From JAHFUA01 sp963808725 (GTDB lineage: Bacteria > Acidobacteriota > Terriglobia > Terriglobales > Acidobacteriaceae): 64,000 bases of DNA. Positions 40,893 to 53,397 of the stretch are shown in pieces. The stretch is from contig CAWEGO010000001.1 in assembly GCA_963808725.1 (NCBI GenBank), forward strand, positions 620,001-684,000, read 5' to 3'. A program made the translations under genes and the position numbers. The notes beneath the pieces were generated by a model. It worked only from the letters and a program-made list of their open reading frames with translations. It was not told the origin of the DNA and ran no database searches. Position 1 is the first letter of the stretch. Every line of letters begins with the position of its first letter.

Positions 40893-41327
40893 ATGAACCC
40901 AGCCAAAGCCGCCAAGGTCCGGCACATCTTCGACAACGCGCCGTTCATCCGCGAGATGGGCGTGGAGTTGACCTCCATCGAAGATGGCTGGTGCGAAACC
41001 CAGCTCGTCCCCGACCGCCGGCACAAGCAGCAGCATGGCCTTATCCACGCCGGCGTGATGGCCACGATGTGCGACCACACCGCCGGCTGCGCCGCGCGTG
41101 GCAAGGTGGGGATGGATCAGGACGTCCTTACCGTGGAATTCAAGATCAACTTTTTGCGGCCCGCCGTGGCCGACCGCCTGCGCTGCCGTTCGCACGTGCT
41201 GCGCGCCGGCAAGACGCTCGTCATCTGCGAGTCCGAGGTCTACGCGGAGAAGAAGTCGGAAGAGAAGCTGGTGGCTAAGGCGATGGTCACGCTGGCGGTA
41301 ACGGGAGAAGTCGCAAGCCGGGAGTAA
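40893..41327 (+). CDS. PaaI-like hotdog-fold acyl-CoA thioesterase
   Basis: 144 residues. The hotdog motif HGLIHAGVMATMCDHTAGCA corresponds to the HGG-x(n)-D active-site helix of PaaI-type thioesterases, with Ala replacing one Gly. VEFKINFLRPAVADRLRCRS is the dimer-interface strand. Substrate unknown; hydrolysis of a medium- or aryl-CoA ester is expected. Converges on fumC; a large hairpin repeat lies between. Confidence 0.88.
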   Translation: MNPAKAAKVRHIFDNAPFIREMGVELTSIEDGWCETQLVPDRRHKQQHGLIHAGVMATMCDHTAGCAARGKVGMDQDVLTVEFKINFLRPAVADRLRCRSHVLRAGKTLVICESEVYAEKKSEEKLVAKAMVTLAVTGEVASRE

Positions 41328-41393
41328 CGTCGTCGGTCGTCGGCCTTCGGCCAAGAAGCTTTGGCCGACGACCAACGACCAACGACCGACGAC
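41328..41393. repeat. GTCGTCGGTCGTCGGCC hairpin (GACCAACGACC family)
   Basis: GTCGTCGGTCGTCGGCCTTC GGCCAA faces TTGGCCGACGACCAACGACC followed by AACGACCGACGAC around GAAGCT. A near-perfect long hairpin between the convergent thioesterase and fumC genes; could terminate both. Related copies at 31209-31235 and 49595-49633. Confidence 0.85.
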
Positions 41394-41397
41394 CGTC

Positions 41398-42810
41398 CTA
41401 CGGGTGCGTCATCTTCTCCGGCCGCACCAATTGGTCGAACTCCTCGCCCGTCAGAAAGCCCAGCTTGACCGTGGCTTCGCGCAGGCTGCTGTGCTCGACG
41501 TGCGCCGTGTGCGCCACTTTCGCTGCCTTGTCGTAGCCGATCTTTGGCGCCAGGGCGGTGACCAGCATGAGCGAGTTCTTCACGTACCAATCGATCTTCT
41601 CGCGGTTCACCTCGATGCCCTTGACCATGTACTCGACGTAGCCGTGGCACGCGTCGGTGATCAGCGTGACCGAGTGCAGGAAGTTGTAGATCATCACCGG
41701 CTTGAAGACATTGAGCTCGAAGTTGCCCTGCGAGCCGGCAAAGCCGACCGCGGCGGTGGCGCCGTGCACCTGCACACACACCATGGTCATGGCCTCGCAC
41801 TGCGTCGGATTCACCTTGCCCGGCATGATCGACGATCCCGGCTCATTTTCCGGGATGGTGAGTTCGCCCAGGCCGCAGCGCGGTCCGGAGGCGAGCCAGC
41901 GGATGTCGTTCGATATCTTCATTAGCGACGCGGCCAGCGTTTCCATCGCGCCCTGGGCGAAGACGATCTCGTCGTGGGCGGAGAGCGCGGCGAACTTGTT
42001 GCCGTGCGAGCGGAAGGGAAGTCCCGTGAGTTCGGCGATCTTTTTCGCGGCGCGCTCAGCGAACTCGGGATGAGTGTTGAGCCCTGTCCCTACCGCTGTC
42101 CCGCCGATGGCGAGATCGTGGAGCCCTTCGAGCACCTGCTTCAGCCGCACGATATCGCGCTCGAGCAGCGAGGCCCAGCCGCCGAACTCCTGCCCGAGGG
42201 TGAGCGGGACGGCGTCCTGAAGGTGGGTGCGGCCGATCTTCACGATGTCGTGGAACTGTTTTGCCTTGGCGGCGATGGCGTCGCGCACGCTCTGGATGGC
42301 GGGGATCAGGGCCCGCGCCACCCGCTCCGCCGCGGCAATATGCATGGCCGCCGGGAAAGTATCGTTCGACGACTGCGACATGTTTACGTCATCGTTGGGA
42401 TGGATGGGCTTCTTCGATCCCATCACGCCGCCGGCCAGCTCGATGGCGCGGTTGGAGATCACCTCATTCACGTTCATGTTGGTTTGCGTGCCGCTGCCGG
42501 TCTGCCATATGCGCAGCGGGAATTGGTCGTTCAGCTTGCCGGAGATGACCTCGTCGGCGGCCTGCACGATCAGCTTGGCTTTGTCGGCGGGCAGCTTGCC
42601 CAGGTCCTGGTTGACCAGTGCGCAGGCTTTCTTCAGCACGCCAAAAGCGCGAATCAGCTCTGGCGGCATGGTGTCGCGGCCGATGTTGAAGTGCAGCAGC
42701 GAGCGCTGCGTCTGCGCGCCCCAGTAAACATTCGCCGGCACCTCGATGGTACCCATGCTGTCGGATTCCGTGCGGGTGGGGGCGGTAGTCATATCGATTG
42801 CAGTAGCCAT
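41398..42810 (-). CDS. fumC: Class II fumarate hydratase
   Basis: 470 residues with AGGAG upstream. Converts fumarate to malate in the TCA cycle. Superfamily signatures: IWQTGSGTQTNMNVNEVISN, IHPNDDVNMSQSSNDTFPAA, IGRTHLQDAVPLTLGQEF (catalytic His) and the SS loop EPGSSIMPGKVNPTQCEAM. Oxygen-stable, iron-free class. Length matches FumC; aspartase is less likely because of the GSKKPIHPNDDVN pattern. Monocistronic. Confidence 0.97.
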   Translation of the reverse strand: MATAIDMTTAPTRTESDSMGTIEVPANVYWGAQTQRSLLHFNIGRDTMPPELIRAFGVLKKACALVNQDLGKLPADKAKLIVQAADEVISGKLNDQFPLRIWQTGSGTQTNMNVNEVISNRAIELAGGVMGSKKPIHPNDDVNMSQSSNDTFPAAMHIAAAERVARALIPAIQSVRDAIAAKAKQFHDIVKIGRTHLQDAVPLTLGQEFGGWASLLERDIVRLKQVLEGLHDLAIGGTAVGTGLNTHPEFAERAAKKIAELTGLPFRSHGNKFAALSAHDEIVFAQGAMETLAASLMKISNDIRWLASGPRCGLGELTIPENEPGSSIMPGKVNPTQCEAMTMVCVQVHGATAAVGFAGSQGNFELNVFKPVMIYNFLHSVTLITDACHGYVEYMVKGIEVNREKIDWYVKNSLMLVTALAPKIGYDKAAKVAHTAHVEHSSLREATVKLGFLTGEEFDQLVRPEKMTHP

Positions 42811-42840
42811 GGCGTGCTCCTATGAAAAAGGAAAATAGTA

Positions 42841-43821
42841 TTAATGAGCCTCTTTCGTTTCTAAGCTGTCCGTCACCCAGACGAGCGGAAGATCACCGTT
42901 CACGTCCAGGAAATGCGTTTCCTCATGAGTTTCGGTTCGAAGGTTGCCGAGAGGCTGCGAGACTTCGATGATGAGCGAGGTGGTGCGCAGTCCATCCGAC
43001 GGGTTTCCGGGATTGACCTGCTGTACCTTCTCTTCGGTTCGGGTGCTGCGATCTGGCGCGGTAGTGGTTGACACCTCGCGCTGCTGCGCAAGGTGTAGCT
43101 CCCCATAGGAACCCACCTCCGGAACGTAAGTCGAGTATGTTTTCTCCTGCGTGATCTCGCCGTCCCTGGTGGGCATCACCAAGGTCTCCTGCACCTCAGA
43201 GACGGGGGCGTACCCGATTGCGTTGGAAGACAGCAGTTTTCGCCGTACTTCCACCAGATTTCCTTTGCGCTGCTCGGTCTCCTCCAACTGCTGGATGGGC
43301 ACCAAGTCACCGGCAACGATCCCAAGCATCGTTTTCCTGGTCACCCTAGTGTCGGGAGCTGTCGAAACCGATTCTTCGATAACACGCTCCTGGACGTTCC
43401 AGTAACCGCCCGCGTTCAAGGTAGAGATGGTCCGCGTCACACTCTCGCGCCCGCCCGGTTCGGTGCGACGCTCTTCCTCGCTTATCTTGAATAGCTGGCG
43501 CTCGCCCGCCCAGGACGAAAACCAGCGCTGTACGACGCGCACCGTGTTGGCGTCGACGCGAATCGTTTCCCGCTCAGTATCGCTGACCGGTTGATAGCCA
43601 CCGTTGATGGAGGGCGCTTCGACGACGCGCGCCTCGACCGTGCGCCCATCCCCTTGCCTTCGCGTTTCGATGACGTGGCCGGTGCTGATTGCGCCAGTAG
43701 CATCGCGGAACTCAGTAACGGTGGGCGAGACTGGCGGCTGGTTCTGCGCCCAAACCGTCCCGCAGGCCAAGACGCCTAGCAGCAGAACCCACGTGACCGG
43801 AGTCTGACGAATGCGGTTCAC
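42841..43821 (-). CDS. Secreted protein of unknown function
   Basis: 326 residues from GTG 43821, which has GAGGAGGAAG upstream. Signal peptide VNRIRQTPVTWVLLLGVLAC GTVWAQ. The mature protein is beta-rich and built from loosely repeated units with a V-x-E-x-x-R/Q-T pattern (GHVIETRRQGDGRTVEARVV, WNVQERVIEESVSTAPDTRV, QLEETEQRKGNLVEVRRKLL, VSEVQETLVMPTRDGEITQE), probably an elongated repeat structure. No family recognised. Lies between fumC and a divergent flavoprotein gene. Confidence 0.65.
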   Translation of the reverse strand: MNRIRQTPVTWVLLLGVLACGTVWAQNQPPVSPTVTEFRDATGAISTGHVIETRRQGDGRTVEARVVEAPSINGGYQPVSDTERETIRVDANTVRVVQRWFSSWAGERQLFKISEEERRTEPGGRESVTRTISTLNAGGYWNVQERVIEESVSTAPDTRVTRKTMLGIVAGDLVPIQQLEETEQRKGNLVEVRRKLLSSNAIGYAPVSEVQETLVMPTRDGEITQEKTYSTYVPEVGSYGELHLAQQREVSTTTAPDRSTRTEEKVQQVNPGNPSDGLRTTSLIIEVSQPLGNLRTETHEETHFLDVNGDLPLVWVTDSLETKEAH

Positions 43822-44016
43822 AGCTTCCTCCTCGCCGCGGCTACCGGGTCCGTGCAGCCAAGAACAACTTGGTGCTGGGAGCCACACTCAGCAACCATGG
43901 ACACACGGAACCAAGCCTTAAATTGTACGCCTGAGCGTAGAACCCAAGGCAGGCAATTTGTGCACTGGCGCGGCGGATCCGGCACTTCCAGCCCAAGTTG
44001 CGGTATCGTATCTGGC

Positions 44017-45009
44017 ATGATCGCCTGCGATTTTTTCGACATCCTTGTGATCGGCGCCGGCCCCACCGGCCTGGCTTGCGGCATCGAAGTGCAGCGCCGC
44101 GGGCTAAAGACTGTGGTCGTCGACAAGGGCTGCTTGGTGAACTCCTTGTTCCACTATCCTGCAGGGATGGTCTTCTTCACTACGCCGGAATTGCTGGAAA
44201 TCGGAGACATGCCGTTTTCGAGCGCCCACCAGAAGCCTACCCGCGAGGAAGCCCTGGAGTACTACCGGAAGGTGGCGCAGCACTACCGGCTCGATGTCCG
44301 CCAGTACCAGCGCGTGGCGCGCGTCAAGGGCCAGGACGGCGACTTCCGCATTACCGCCCTCGACCAGCACGAGCGCCCGCTCGCCTATAGCACGCGCAAG
44401 CTCATCCTTGCCACCGGCTACTACGACCTGCCGAACATCATGGGCATTCCCGGAGAGGACCTTCCCAAAGTCACGCACTATTACCGCGAGCCGCATCCCT
44501 ATTCCAACTCCGACGTGCTGGTGATCGGCGCCAAGAATTCGGCCGCGATCTCCGCCTTGGACCTTTACCGGCACGGAGCGCGGGTGACGCTGGTTCATCG
44601 CGGCTCCGGCATCAGTCCCAACGTAAAGTACTGGATCAAACCCGATATCGAGAACCGCATCAAGAACGGTGAGATCAAGGCCTACTTCCAGTCCAGCGTG
44701 AAGGAGATCCACGCCGACGACGTGCTCGTCCAGAGCCCCGACGGCGAAGTCCGTGTGAAGAACGATTTCGTGCTGGCCCTCACCGGCTACCATCCCGACT
44801 TCGACTTCCTGCGCAGCCTGGGCATCCGCCTGGCGGAGGACAAGTGCCGCCCGATGTGCGATCCGCAGACCCTCGAAAGCAACGTCCCCGGAATTTACCT
44901 GGCCGGGGTGATCGTGGCCGGCTCCGCCACCAGCGAGATCTTCATCGAGAACGGACGCTTCCATGGCCGCCAGATCGCCGAGGATCTGGAGCGCAAGCTG
45001 ATCGCATAA
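44017..45009 (+). CDS. ypdA: YpdA-like flavoprotein (putative bacillithiol disulfide reductase)
   Basis: 330 residues from ATG 44017. Pyridine-nucleotide-disulfide-oxidoreductase-like fold: FAD motif VIGAGPTGLACG (about residues 8-19), a second nucleotide motif VIGAKNSAAISALDLYRHGA for NADPH, and a C-terminal FAD contact NVPGIYLAGVIVAG. It lacks the CxxC redox pair of thioredoxin reductase, as in YpdA. CLVNSLFHYPAGMVFFTTPE is typical of this subfamily. In Bacillus it reduces bacillithiol disulfide; here that role is inferred. No bacillithiol-synthesis gene lies in the window. Confidence 0.85.
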   Translation: MIACDFFDILVIGAGPTGLACGIEVQRRGLKTVVVDKGCLVNSLFHYPAGMVFFTTPELLEIGDMPFSSAHQKPTREEALEYYRKVAQHYRLDVRQYQRVARVKGQDGDFRITALDQHERPLAYSTRKLILATGYYDLPNIMGIPGEDLPKVTHYYREPHPYSNSDVLVIGAKNSAAISALDLYRHGARVTLVHRGSGISPNVKYWIKPDIENRIKNGEIKAYFQSSVKEIHADDVLVQSPDGEVRVKNDFVLALTGYHPDFDFLRSLGIRLAEDKCRPMCDPQTLESNVPGIYLAGVIVAGSATSEIFIENGRFHGRQIAEDLERKLIA

Positions 45010-45201
45010 GATTGCACCATATTCAGTGCAAAAGTTTTATAAACCCTAGGGCTGAGATATGCGTCTAACCAAGGGGAGGTGCGGTCGGTTTTCAGTTCCA
45101 GGGTTGTAACCGAGCGTAACCTTGAAATCGAGCCGGAAAAGTAGCAGAATCGTTAAGCAGTAGGCCCTGGGATAATCAGTGAGTTAACAGGCGAATAAGC
45201 C

Positions 45202-46008
45202 ATGACCAGCCGGGGAAGCCGAGGTGTGGGCCAGCGCGCGCTGGTGGTGGTGTTGGCGTCGCTCGTCTCCGTGCTGCCGTTGCTCGCGGAAGGCCCGGCA
45301 GAACATCCCGCGGCCGGGCAGGTCACTGCCCTCATTCCCGCCGCCCAGCGCAATAACAAAACGCTCAAACTCAAAGAAGAAGTGGATTGGAACGACCTGC
45401 TGCGCACCGACCGCGCCGGGCGCGCGCGGCTAAGTCTGCGGGACGGTTCAATCCTAAGCCTCGGCTCCTACAGCGAACTGAAAGTGGTGGAGCACGACCC
45501 CGCCGGCCAGCAAACGCTGGTGCAGTTGAATTTCGGCAAGGTGCGCAGCCGGGTGGTGTCCATCAATCAACCCAGCGGACGTTTCGAGGTGCGCACGCCT
45601 CTGGCCGTGATCAGCGTGCTGGGCACCGATTTCTTCACCCAGTACGACGCCCCCAGCAACAGCTTCCGCGTCATCTGCTACTCGGGCAGCGTAAAGATCT
45701 CCGGCGTAGGCAAGTTTGAAGGCAAGAGCGAGACCATCCACGCCGGCCAGATGCTCGAAGTAGGTTCTTCTGTTTTCGGCACGCCGCAGGCCACGCTGAA
45801 TGCTGTCCAGCAGGACAGCATTGCTGAGACCACCACCGAAGGCGCGGGCGCAGTTAACGCCGATTCCCATCTGCTGCGCAACCTGCTGATCGGCGCCGCC
45901 GCTGCCGCCGCGGGTGTGGTGGTGGGATTGGTCGCCAGCGGAGGCGCCGCCGCCTCGTCCACCCAGGGTACGTCCTCTTCCAGCCAGAAGAAGCCGGGCC
46001 AGCAGTAG
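45202..46008 (+). CDS. FecR-domain secreted protein
   Basis: 268 residues. Signal peptide about 1-29 (RALVVVLASLVSVLPLLA). FecR domain about 45-190: VDWNDLLRTDRAGRARLSLR, DGSILSLGSYSELKVVEHDP, SRVVSINQPSGRFEVRTPLA, VISVLGTDFF, HAGQMLEVGSS. Near the C terminus a hydrophobic Ala/Gly-rich segment (LLIGAAAAAAGVVVGLVASG) could span a membrane. No FecI-type sigma factor is adjacent, so it is a structural-type FecR protein rather than an iron-signalling anti-sigma factor. Confidence 0.8.
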   Translation: MTSRGSRGVGQRALVVVLASLVSVLPLLAEGPAEHPAAGQVTALIPAAQRNNKTLKLKEEVDWNDLLRTDRAGRARLSLRDGSILSLGSYSELKVVEHDPAGQQTLVQLNFGKVRSRVVSINQPSGRFEVRTPLAVISVLGTDFFTQYDAPSNSFRVICYSGSVKISGVGKFEGKSETIHAGQMLEVGSSVFGTPQATLNAVQQDSIAETTTEGAGAVNADSHLLRNLLIGAAAAAAGVVVGLVASGGAAASSTQGTSSSSQKKPGQQ

Positions 46009-46104
46009 CCGGACGCTTCAGACTCGCGGCGCCTACTTCAGCAGAAGAGATGTCTAAGAAAAGACGCGAAAGTACACGACAACAAAGAAGAACTCCAGGG
46101 TGCC

Positions 46105-46443
46105 CTACCCTTGGCCGGTGTTGCCAAGGGTGGGGCTTTGCTCTTGAGCCGGGTCTGGAGCTTGTTCTGCGAGGGGCGTGAAGTACAGCCAGCGCAACAA
46201 AACGTAACCGACTACAAGAAGTGCACAGGACCGGGCCAGTTCGGGCAATGCATCTTGCAATGAGAAGCCCGTGGGAGCGACCGTACGTTCCATGATCCCC
46301 CGATATTCTCGTCGTGTTACATAGGCTACAACTGGCGTGGCGAACACCCAGACAAAGTGCATAACGCCTTGGGCGAAAACATAACCCAGAGCAATGGCGC
46401 CAACGAAACTCTCTACTAGAACTCTCCTCAACCGTTTAAGCAT
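46105..46443 (-). CDS. Small membrane protein, second of an overlapping paralogous pair
   Basis: 112 residues with hydrophobic segments about 12-40 (FVGAIALGYVFAQGVMHFVW) and 73-90 (CALLVVGYVLLRWLYFTP). The start overlaps the end of the upstream gene by 8 nt. Its LVESFVGAIALGY and LLRWLYFTP segments resemble LVDSHVAAVAIAL and LSRWIYSTG of that neighbour, so the pair looks like an old tandem duplication. No family recognised. Confidence 0.55.
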   Translation of the reverse strand: MLKRLRRVLVESFVGAIALGYVFAQGVMHFVWVFATPVVAYVTRREYRGIMERTVAPTGFSLQDALPELARSCALLVVGYVLLRWLYFTPLAEQAPDPAQEQSPTLGNTGQG

Positions 46444-46783
46444 GATCAGTCCGGATTAATTTGCTGCGAACGTACATTAAGGCGTCAAAGGGCCCAGTGC
46501 TGTATATCCATCTCGACAGAACCCAAGCCGCCGAAAAGCTCACGACCGAACTGCAGAGATTTGCGAGTGTGCTGATCAACATGAGACGGTCAAGAGCAGT
46601 AAACCTTCGAGAGAAGTAAGGAATATCGAGGATCGCAATCCCGGTAAACACGAATTCCATGGCACGGGAAACTGGAGGCCATAACGCGCTGAATGCCGCG
46701 TCGAGCGACCAGAGGAGTAGTAATGCAATAGCAACGGCTGCGACGTGTGAGTCGACCAAGGCTTGCCGAAGAGAGGGCTTCAC
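46436..46783 (-). CDS. Small membrane protein, first of an overlapping paralogous pair
   Basis: 115 residues, three to four hydrophobic helices (VAAVAIALLLLWSLDAAF, RAMEFVFTGIAILDIPYF, LANLCSSVVSFSAAWVLSRW). Its end overlaps the downstream paralogue by 8 nt, so the two are co-translated. The position downstream of ssb on the same strand suggests a shared transcript. Function unknown. Confidence 0.55.
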   Translation of the reverse strand: MKPSLRQALVDSHVAAVAIALLLLWSLDAAFSALWPPVSRAMEFVFTGIAILDIPYFSRRFTALDRLMLISTLANLCSSVVSFSAAWVLSRWIYSTGPFDALMYVRSKLIRTDHA

Positions 46784-46825
46784 GCTTGCTCCGGTGGGTG
46801 CGCAGTGCTCGCCGCTGAGCGCACC

Positions 46826-47284
46826 TCAGAACGGAATATCCTCGTCCGTGATCCCGCCCGGGTGGGCCGGCGCCGGCTCGGGTTCGGGCGCGCGCTGATC
46901 GAAATTGCCACCCGCACTGGCGCCACGGGAAGCCCCCTCGCCATCACCACGTCCGCCCAAGAGCACCAGGTCGTTGACGATGATTTCCGTCCGATACTTC
47001 TTCTCGCCGGTGGTCTTGTCGTCCCAGGAACTGGTCTGCAGCCTTCCCTCGACGTAGACCTTGCTGCCCTTTTTCACATACTCGCCGATGATCTCGGCAG
47101 TGCGCTGCCAGGCCACCAGGTTGTGCCACTCGGTACGGTCCTGCCACTGGCCGCTCTTGTCCTTGTAGCGCTCGTTGGTGGCCAGGGTGAACTTGGCGAC
47201 CGGCGTGCCGCTGGGCGTGACTTTCACCTCGGGATCCTTGCCCAGGTTGCCAATCAGGATCACCTTGTTGACGCTCTTTGCCAT
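46826..47284 (-). CDS. ssb: Single-stranded DNA-binding protein
   Basis: 152 residues with GGAG upstream. OB-fold about 1-110: NKVILIGNLGKDPEVKVTPS, VAKFTLATNERYKDKSGQW, RTEWHNLVAWQRTAEIIGEY and KKGSKVYVEGRLQTSSW. Flexible Gly/Pro/Glu-rich linker, then the conserved acidic tip DEDIPF that recruits repair and replication partners. Full-length housekeeping-type SSB. Confidence 0.97.
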   Translation of the reverse strand: MAKSVNKVILIGNLGKDPEVKVTPSGTPVAKFTLATNERYKDKSGQWQDRTEWHNLVAWQRTAEIIGEYVKKGSKVYVEGRLQTSSWDDKTTGEKKYRTEIIVNDLVLLGGRGDGEGASRGASAGGNFDQRAPEPEPAPAHPGGITDEDIPF

Positions 47285-47713
47285 GAGAGACTCCTACGGA
47301 GGACGGTGGGATAACAGACTATACCAGCCGACGCTCCGGACTTGCCAGTGGCCGGTTGCCGGGGAGAAGTTTGGCCTAAGCGCTCCACACGGAGGCACAG
47401 AGGACGAGACCTGGTTTCCTCCGTGTCTTTGCGCCTCCATTGGTTTGGCTTTGAAATCTGGACCTCCACATCCACTTTCCGTAAGTACCTGAAATCTCAG
47501 CATATCCGTTCCGCTCAGAGGACTCCCGTCTCCCTTGAACCACTAATTTCCGCCGTTCGCTACAAAGCGGTTAAGGCGCTTCCGTTCCTCAGACAACAAT
47601 GGTTGCTCAAGTGGGGGCTCTCAGGTCAGTCCGCCATACGTGTACTTCTGTGGGCGCGCCGGTTCGGCGCCCGTCAACCGCAACCAGCGTGGTTTACCAG
47701 TGAGGGAAATCAG
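47285..47713. other. Gap between ssb and the dehydratase-type operon, with one hairpin repeat
   Basis: No convincing gene in 429 nt. A hairpin of the GGAGGCACAGAGG family lies at 47386-47441 (CACACGGAGGCACAGAGGAC facing TCCTCCGTGTCTTTGCGCCT CC). A short GGCGCGCCGGTTCGGCGCCC hairpin is near 47656-47676. The region should contain the promoters for ssb and for the plus-strand operon, but no clear -35/-10 pair stands out. Confidence 0.5.
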
Positions 47714-49486
47714 ATGAGTACTTCGACGCATCCCCCGGCACCGCAGGGTGGGTTGGTGCAGATCGCTTCGTTGGAAGAGTTGATTCAGCAGCGCGTGGCC
47801 GAGGAGCGCGCCCGCCTGGAGAAGGAAGCCGGCATCGTTCACAAGGAAGTCCACCGTTTCCATAAGCCCATCGAGCGCCCATTTACGGCCGACCAGCGCC
47901 CGCGCACCACGCTGCTGTTCGGCGGCCTCACTTGGAAGCACGAGAAGCTGGTGCAGGGCTCCCTCGAAGGCCTGGGATACAAGTGCGAGGTTGTGCCCAC
48001 GCCCGACGTGCGGGCGTTCCAGCTCGGCAAGGAATATGGCAACAACGGCCAGTGCAACCCGACCTACTTCACCGTCGGCAACCTGGTGCAGTACCTGCAG
48101 ACGCTGGAAGGCTCGGGGATGAAGCGGCAGGACATCATCGACAATTACGTCTTCCTCACCGCCGGCGCCTGCGGGCCGTGCCGCTTCGGCATGTACGAAG
48201 CCGAGTACCGCCTCGCGCTGCGCAATGCCGGTTACGACGGCTTCCGCGTGCTGCTGTTCCAGCAGGGCGGAGGGCTAGACCAATCCGGCGCTGAAGCCGG
48301 CCTGTGCATGAATCTCGACTTCTTCCTCAACATGCTCAACGGCATGAACATGGGGGACTGCATCAACGAGGTCGGCTACAACATCCGGCCCTTCGAGCTC
48401 GAAGCCGGCGCCACCGACGCAACCCTGGACGAAGTCGTGGACTACATGCACGAGGTGCTGAAGAAGAAGTCGCCCTGGCAGGTGGAAGACAAGCTCGGTA
48501 GCATCGCCAGCAAGATCCCCATGAAGGGGATCGTGAACTACCTGGGGAAGTTCCTGGAGCAGCTCTACAGCGACGATTATGTCCGCGAGTTGCAGCACGT
48601 GCGCGACCGCTTCAACTCGATCCCGGTGGACCGGCTGCGGGTGAAGCCCATCGTCAAAATCACCGGCGAATTCTGGGCGCAGACTACCGAGGGCGACGGC
48701 AACTTCAACATGTTCCCGTTCCTCGAGCGCGAGGGCGCGCAGTTGATCGTGGAGCCGATCGGGACCTGGATCAATTACCTGATCCACCAGGCCATCCAGG
48801 AGGCCAAGGACAAGAAGGGGCTGGAGCAGGGCGCGATCCTGCCACCGGCGTGGCGGCTGGACAAGCACGCCAAGATCGAGCTCAACCTGCGCAACAAGAT
48901 CATGAAGCTGCGCGCCGCCGAGCTCATCTTCCGCCGTGAGTATCACAAGATCGTCGAAGCCTTGGGCGGCGCCGGCCACAAGCTGGTGGATCAGTACGAG
49001 CTGCAGCGCGTGGCGCATCCCTACTACAACTCGCGCGCCTCGGGCGGCGAAGGCCATCTGGAAGTCGCCAAGAACATTTATTACTCCAACCACGAGCTGG
49101 CGCACATGGTGCTCTCGCTCAAGCCGTTCGGGTGCATGCCCTCGACGCAATCGGACGGCGCGCAGTCGGCCGTGGTCTCTCACTACAAGGACATGATCTA
49201 CCTGCCCATCGAGACTTCGGGCGAGGGCGAGATCAACGCCCACAGCCGCGTGCAGATGGCGCTGGGCGAAGCCAAGGCCAAGGCCAAGGTCGAGTTCAAG
49301 ACGGTGTTGGAGAGCATCGGCAAGACCGCCGACGATCTCCACGCCTATGTGAACGATCATCCCGAGATGCAGCGGGCGCTGTACAAGGTGCCGAAGTACA
49401 AGGGGATCATTGGCACGGCGTCGAACTTTGCGGTCCACATCGCGGAAAAGATGGGAACGAAGGTGCCGTATCACCAGGTGCACTGA
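47714..49486 (+). CDS. 2-hydroxyacyl-CoA dehydratase (HGD-D)-like iron-sulfur protein
   Basis: 590 residues from ATG 47714. Resembles the HGD-D/BcrB-BcrC superfamily: cysteine-bearing loops KEYGNNGQCNPTYFTVGNLV, FLTAGACGPCRFGMYEAEYR and LKPFGCMPSTQSDGAQSAV are likely [4Fe-4S] or double-cubane cluster ligands. The N-terminal ~50 residues are a charged helix. Followed 160 nt later by the large activase-like gene; in many genomes the two parts are one very long polypeptide. Substrate unknown; the reaction type would be ATP-driven low-potential reduction or dehydration. Confidence 0.75.
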   Translation: MSTSTHPPAPQGGLVQIASLEELIQQRVAEERARLEKEAGIVHKEVHRFHKPIERPFTADQRPRTTLLFGGLTWKHEKLVQGSLEGLGYKCEVVPTPDVRAFQLGKEYGNNGQCNPTYFTVGNLVQYLQTLEGSGMKRQDIIDNYVFLTAGACGPCRFGMYEAEYRLALRNAGYDGFRVLLFQQGGGLDQSGAEAGLCMNLDFFLNMLNGMNMGDCINEVGYNIRPFELEAGATDATLDEVVDYMHEVLKKKSPWQVEDKLGSIASKIPMKGIVNYLGKFLEQLYSDDYVRELQHVRDRFNSIPVDRLRVKPIVKITGEFWAQTTEGDGNFNMFPFLEREGAQLIVEPIGTWINYLIHQAIQEAKDKKGLEQGAILPPAWRLDKHAKIELNLRNKIMKLRAAELIFRREYHKIVEALGGAGHKLVDQYELQRVAHPYYNSRASGGEGHLEVAKNIYYSNHELAHMVLSLKPFGCMPSTQSDGAQSAVVSHYKDMIYLPIETSGEGEINAHSRVQMALGEAKAKAKVEFKTVLESIGKTADDLHAYVNDHPEMQRALYKVPKYKGIIGTASNFAVHIAEKMGTKVPYHQVH

Positions 49487-49499
49487 GCGCGAGCCGTCA

Positions 49500-49634
49500 G
49501 CGCAGGGCTTCTTACGCCCTGCTCTTTCGTGAGGGTTGCTGGAGGTCCTCACGCTCGCGCCTACGGCGCTTCGCTCAGGATGACAACGCGGTTTTTGGCC
49601 GACGACCGACAGCCGACGACCAACGACCAACAAG
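49500..49634. repeat. Repeat block between the two operon genes
   Basis: GCAGGGCTTCTTACGCCCTGC hairpin (49502-49522), CGCTTCGCTCAGGATGACAA (49567-49586, TGTCATCCTGAGCG family) and TTGGCCGACGACCGACAGCC followed by GACGACCAACGACC (49595-49630, GACCAACGACC family). The block could weaken read-through between the dehydratase-like and activase-like genes. Confidence 0.65.
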
Positions 49635-49646
49635 GATCGGGGTTGC

Positions 49647-53240
<3,594 letters not shown>

Positions 53241-53270
53241 GATAGACGAGACGGCCCGAACATCATCACA

Positions 53271-53332
53271 AGCAATCAGCACTCAGCATTCAGCAGGTTC
53301 TGCTGAGTGCTGACTGCTGAATGCTGATTGCT
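53271..53332. repeat. AATCAGCACTCAGCATTCAGCAG word hairpin
   Basis: AGCAATCAGCACTCAGCATT CAGCAG (53271-53296) faces CTGCTGAGTGCTGACTGCTG AATGCTGATTGCT (53300-53332). Very long near-perfect hairpin about 30 nt after the activase stop; likely acts as a terminator-like structure. A distinct word family in this window. Confidence 0.85.
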
Positions 53333-53397
53333 CCGCGGCGTTCAGTTCACAATTCTTCTACTCCGCTTTACAATCATTGCGTCGAGGGGGATGGCAC

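Noticed and set aside
46826..47284. Phage or plasmid-type ssb as a sign of a mobile region
   Set aside because: The protein is a full-length housekeeping SSB with normal tail; no integrase, replication or phage genes nearby.
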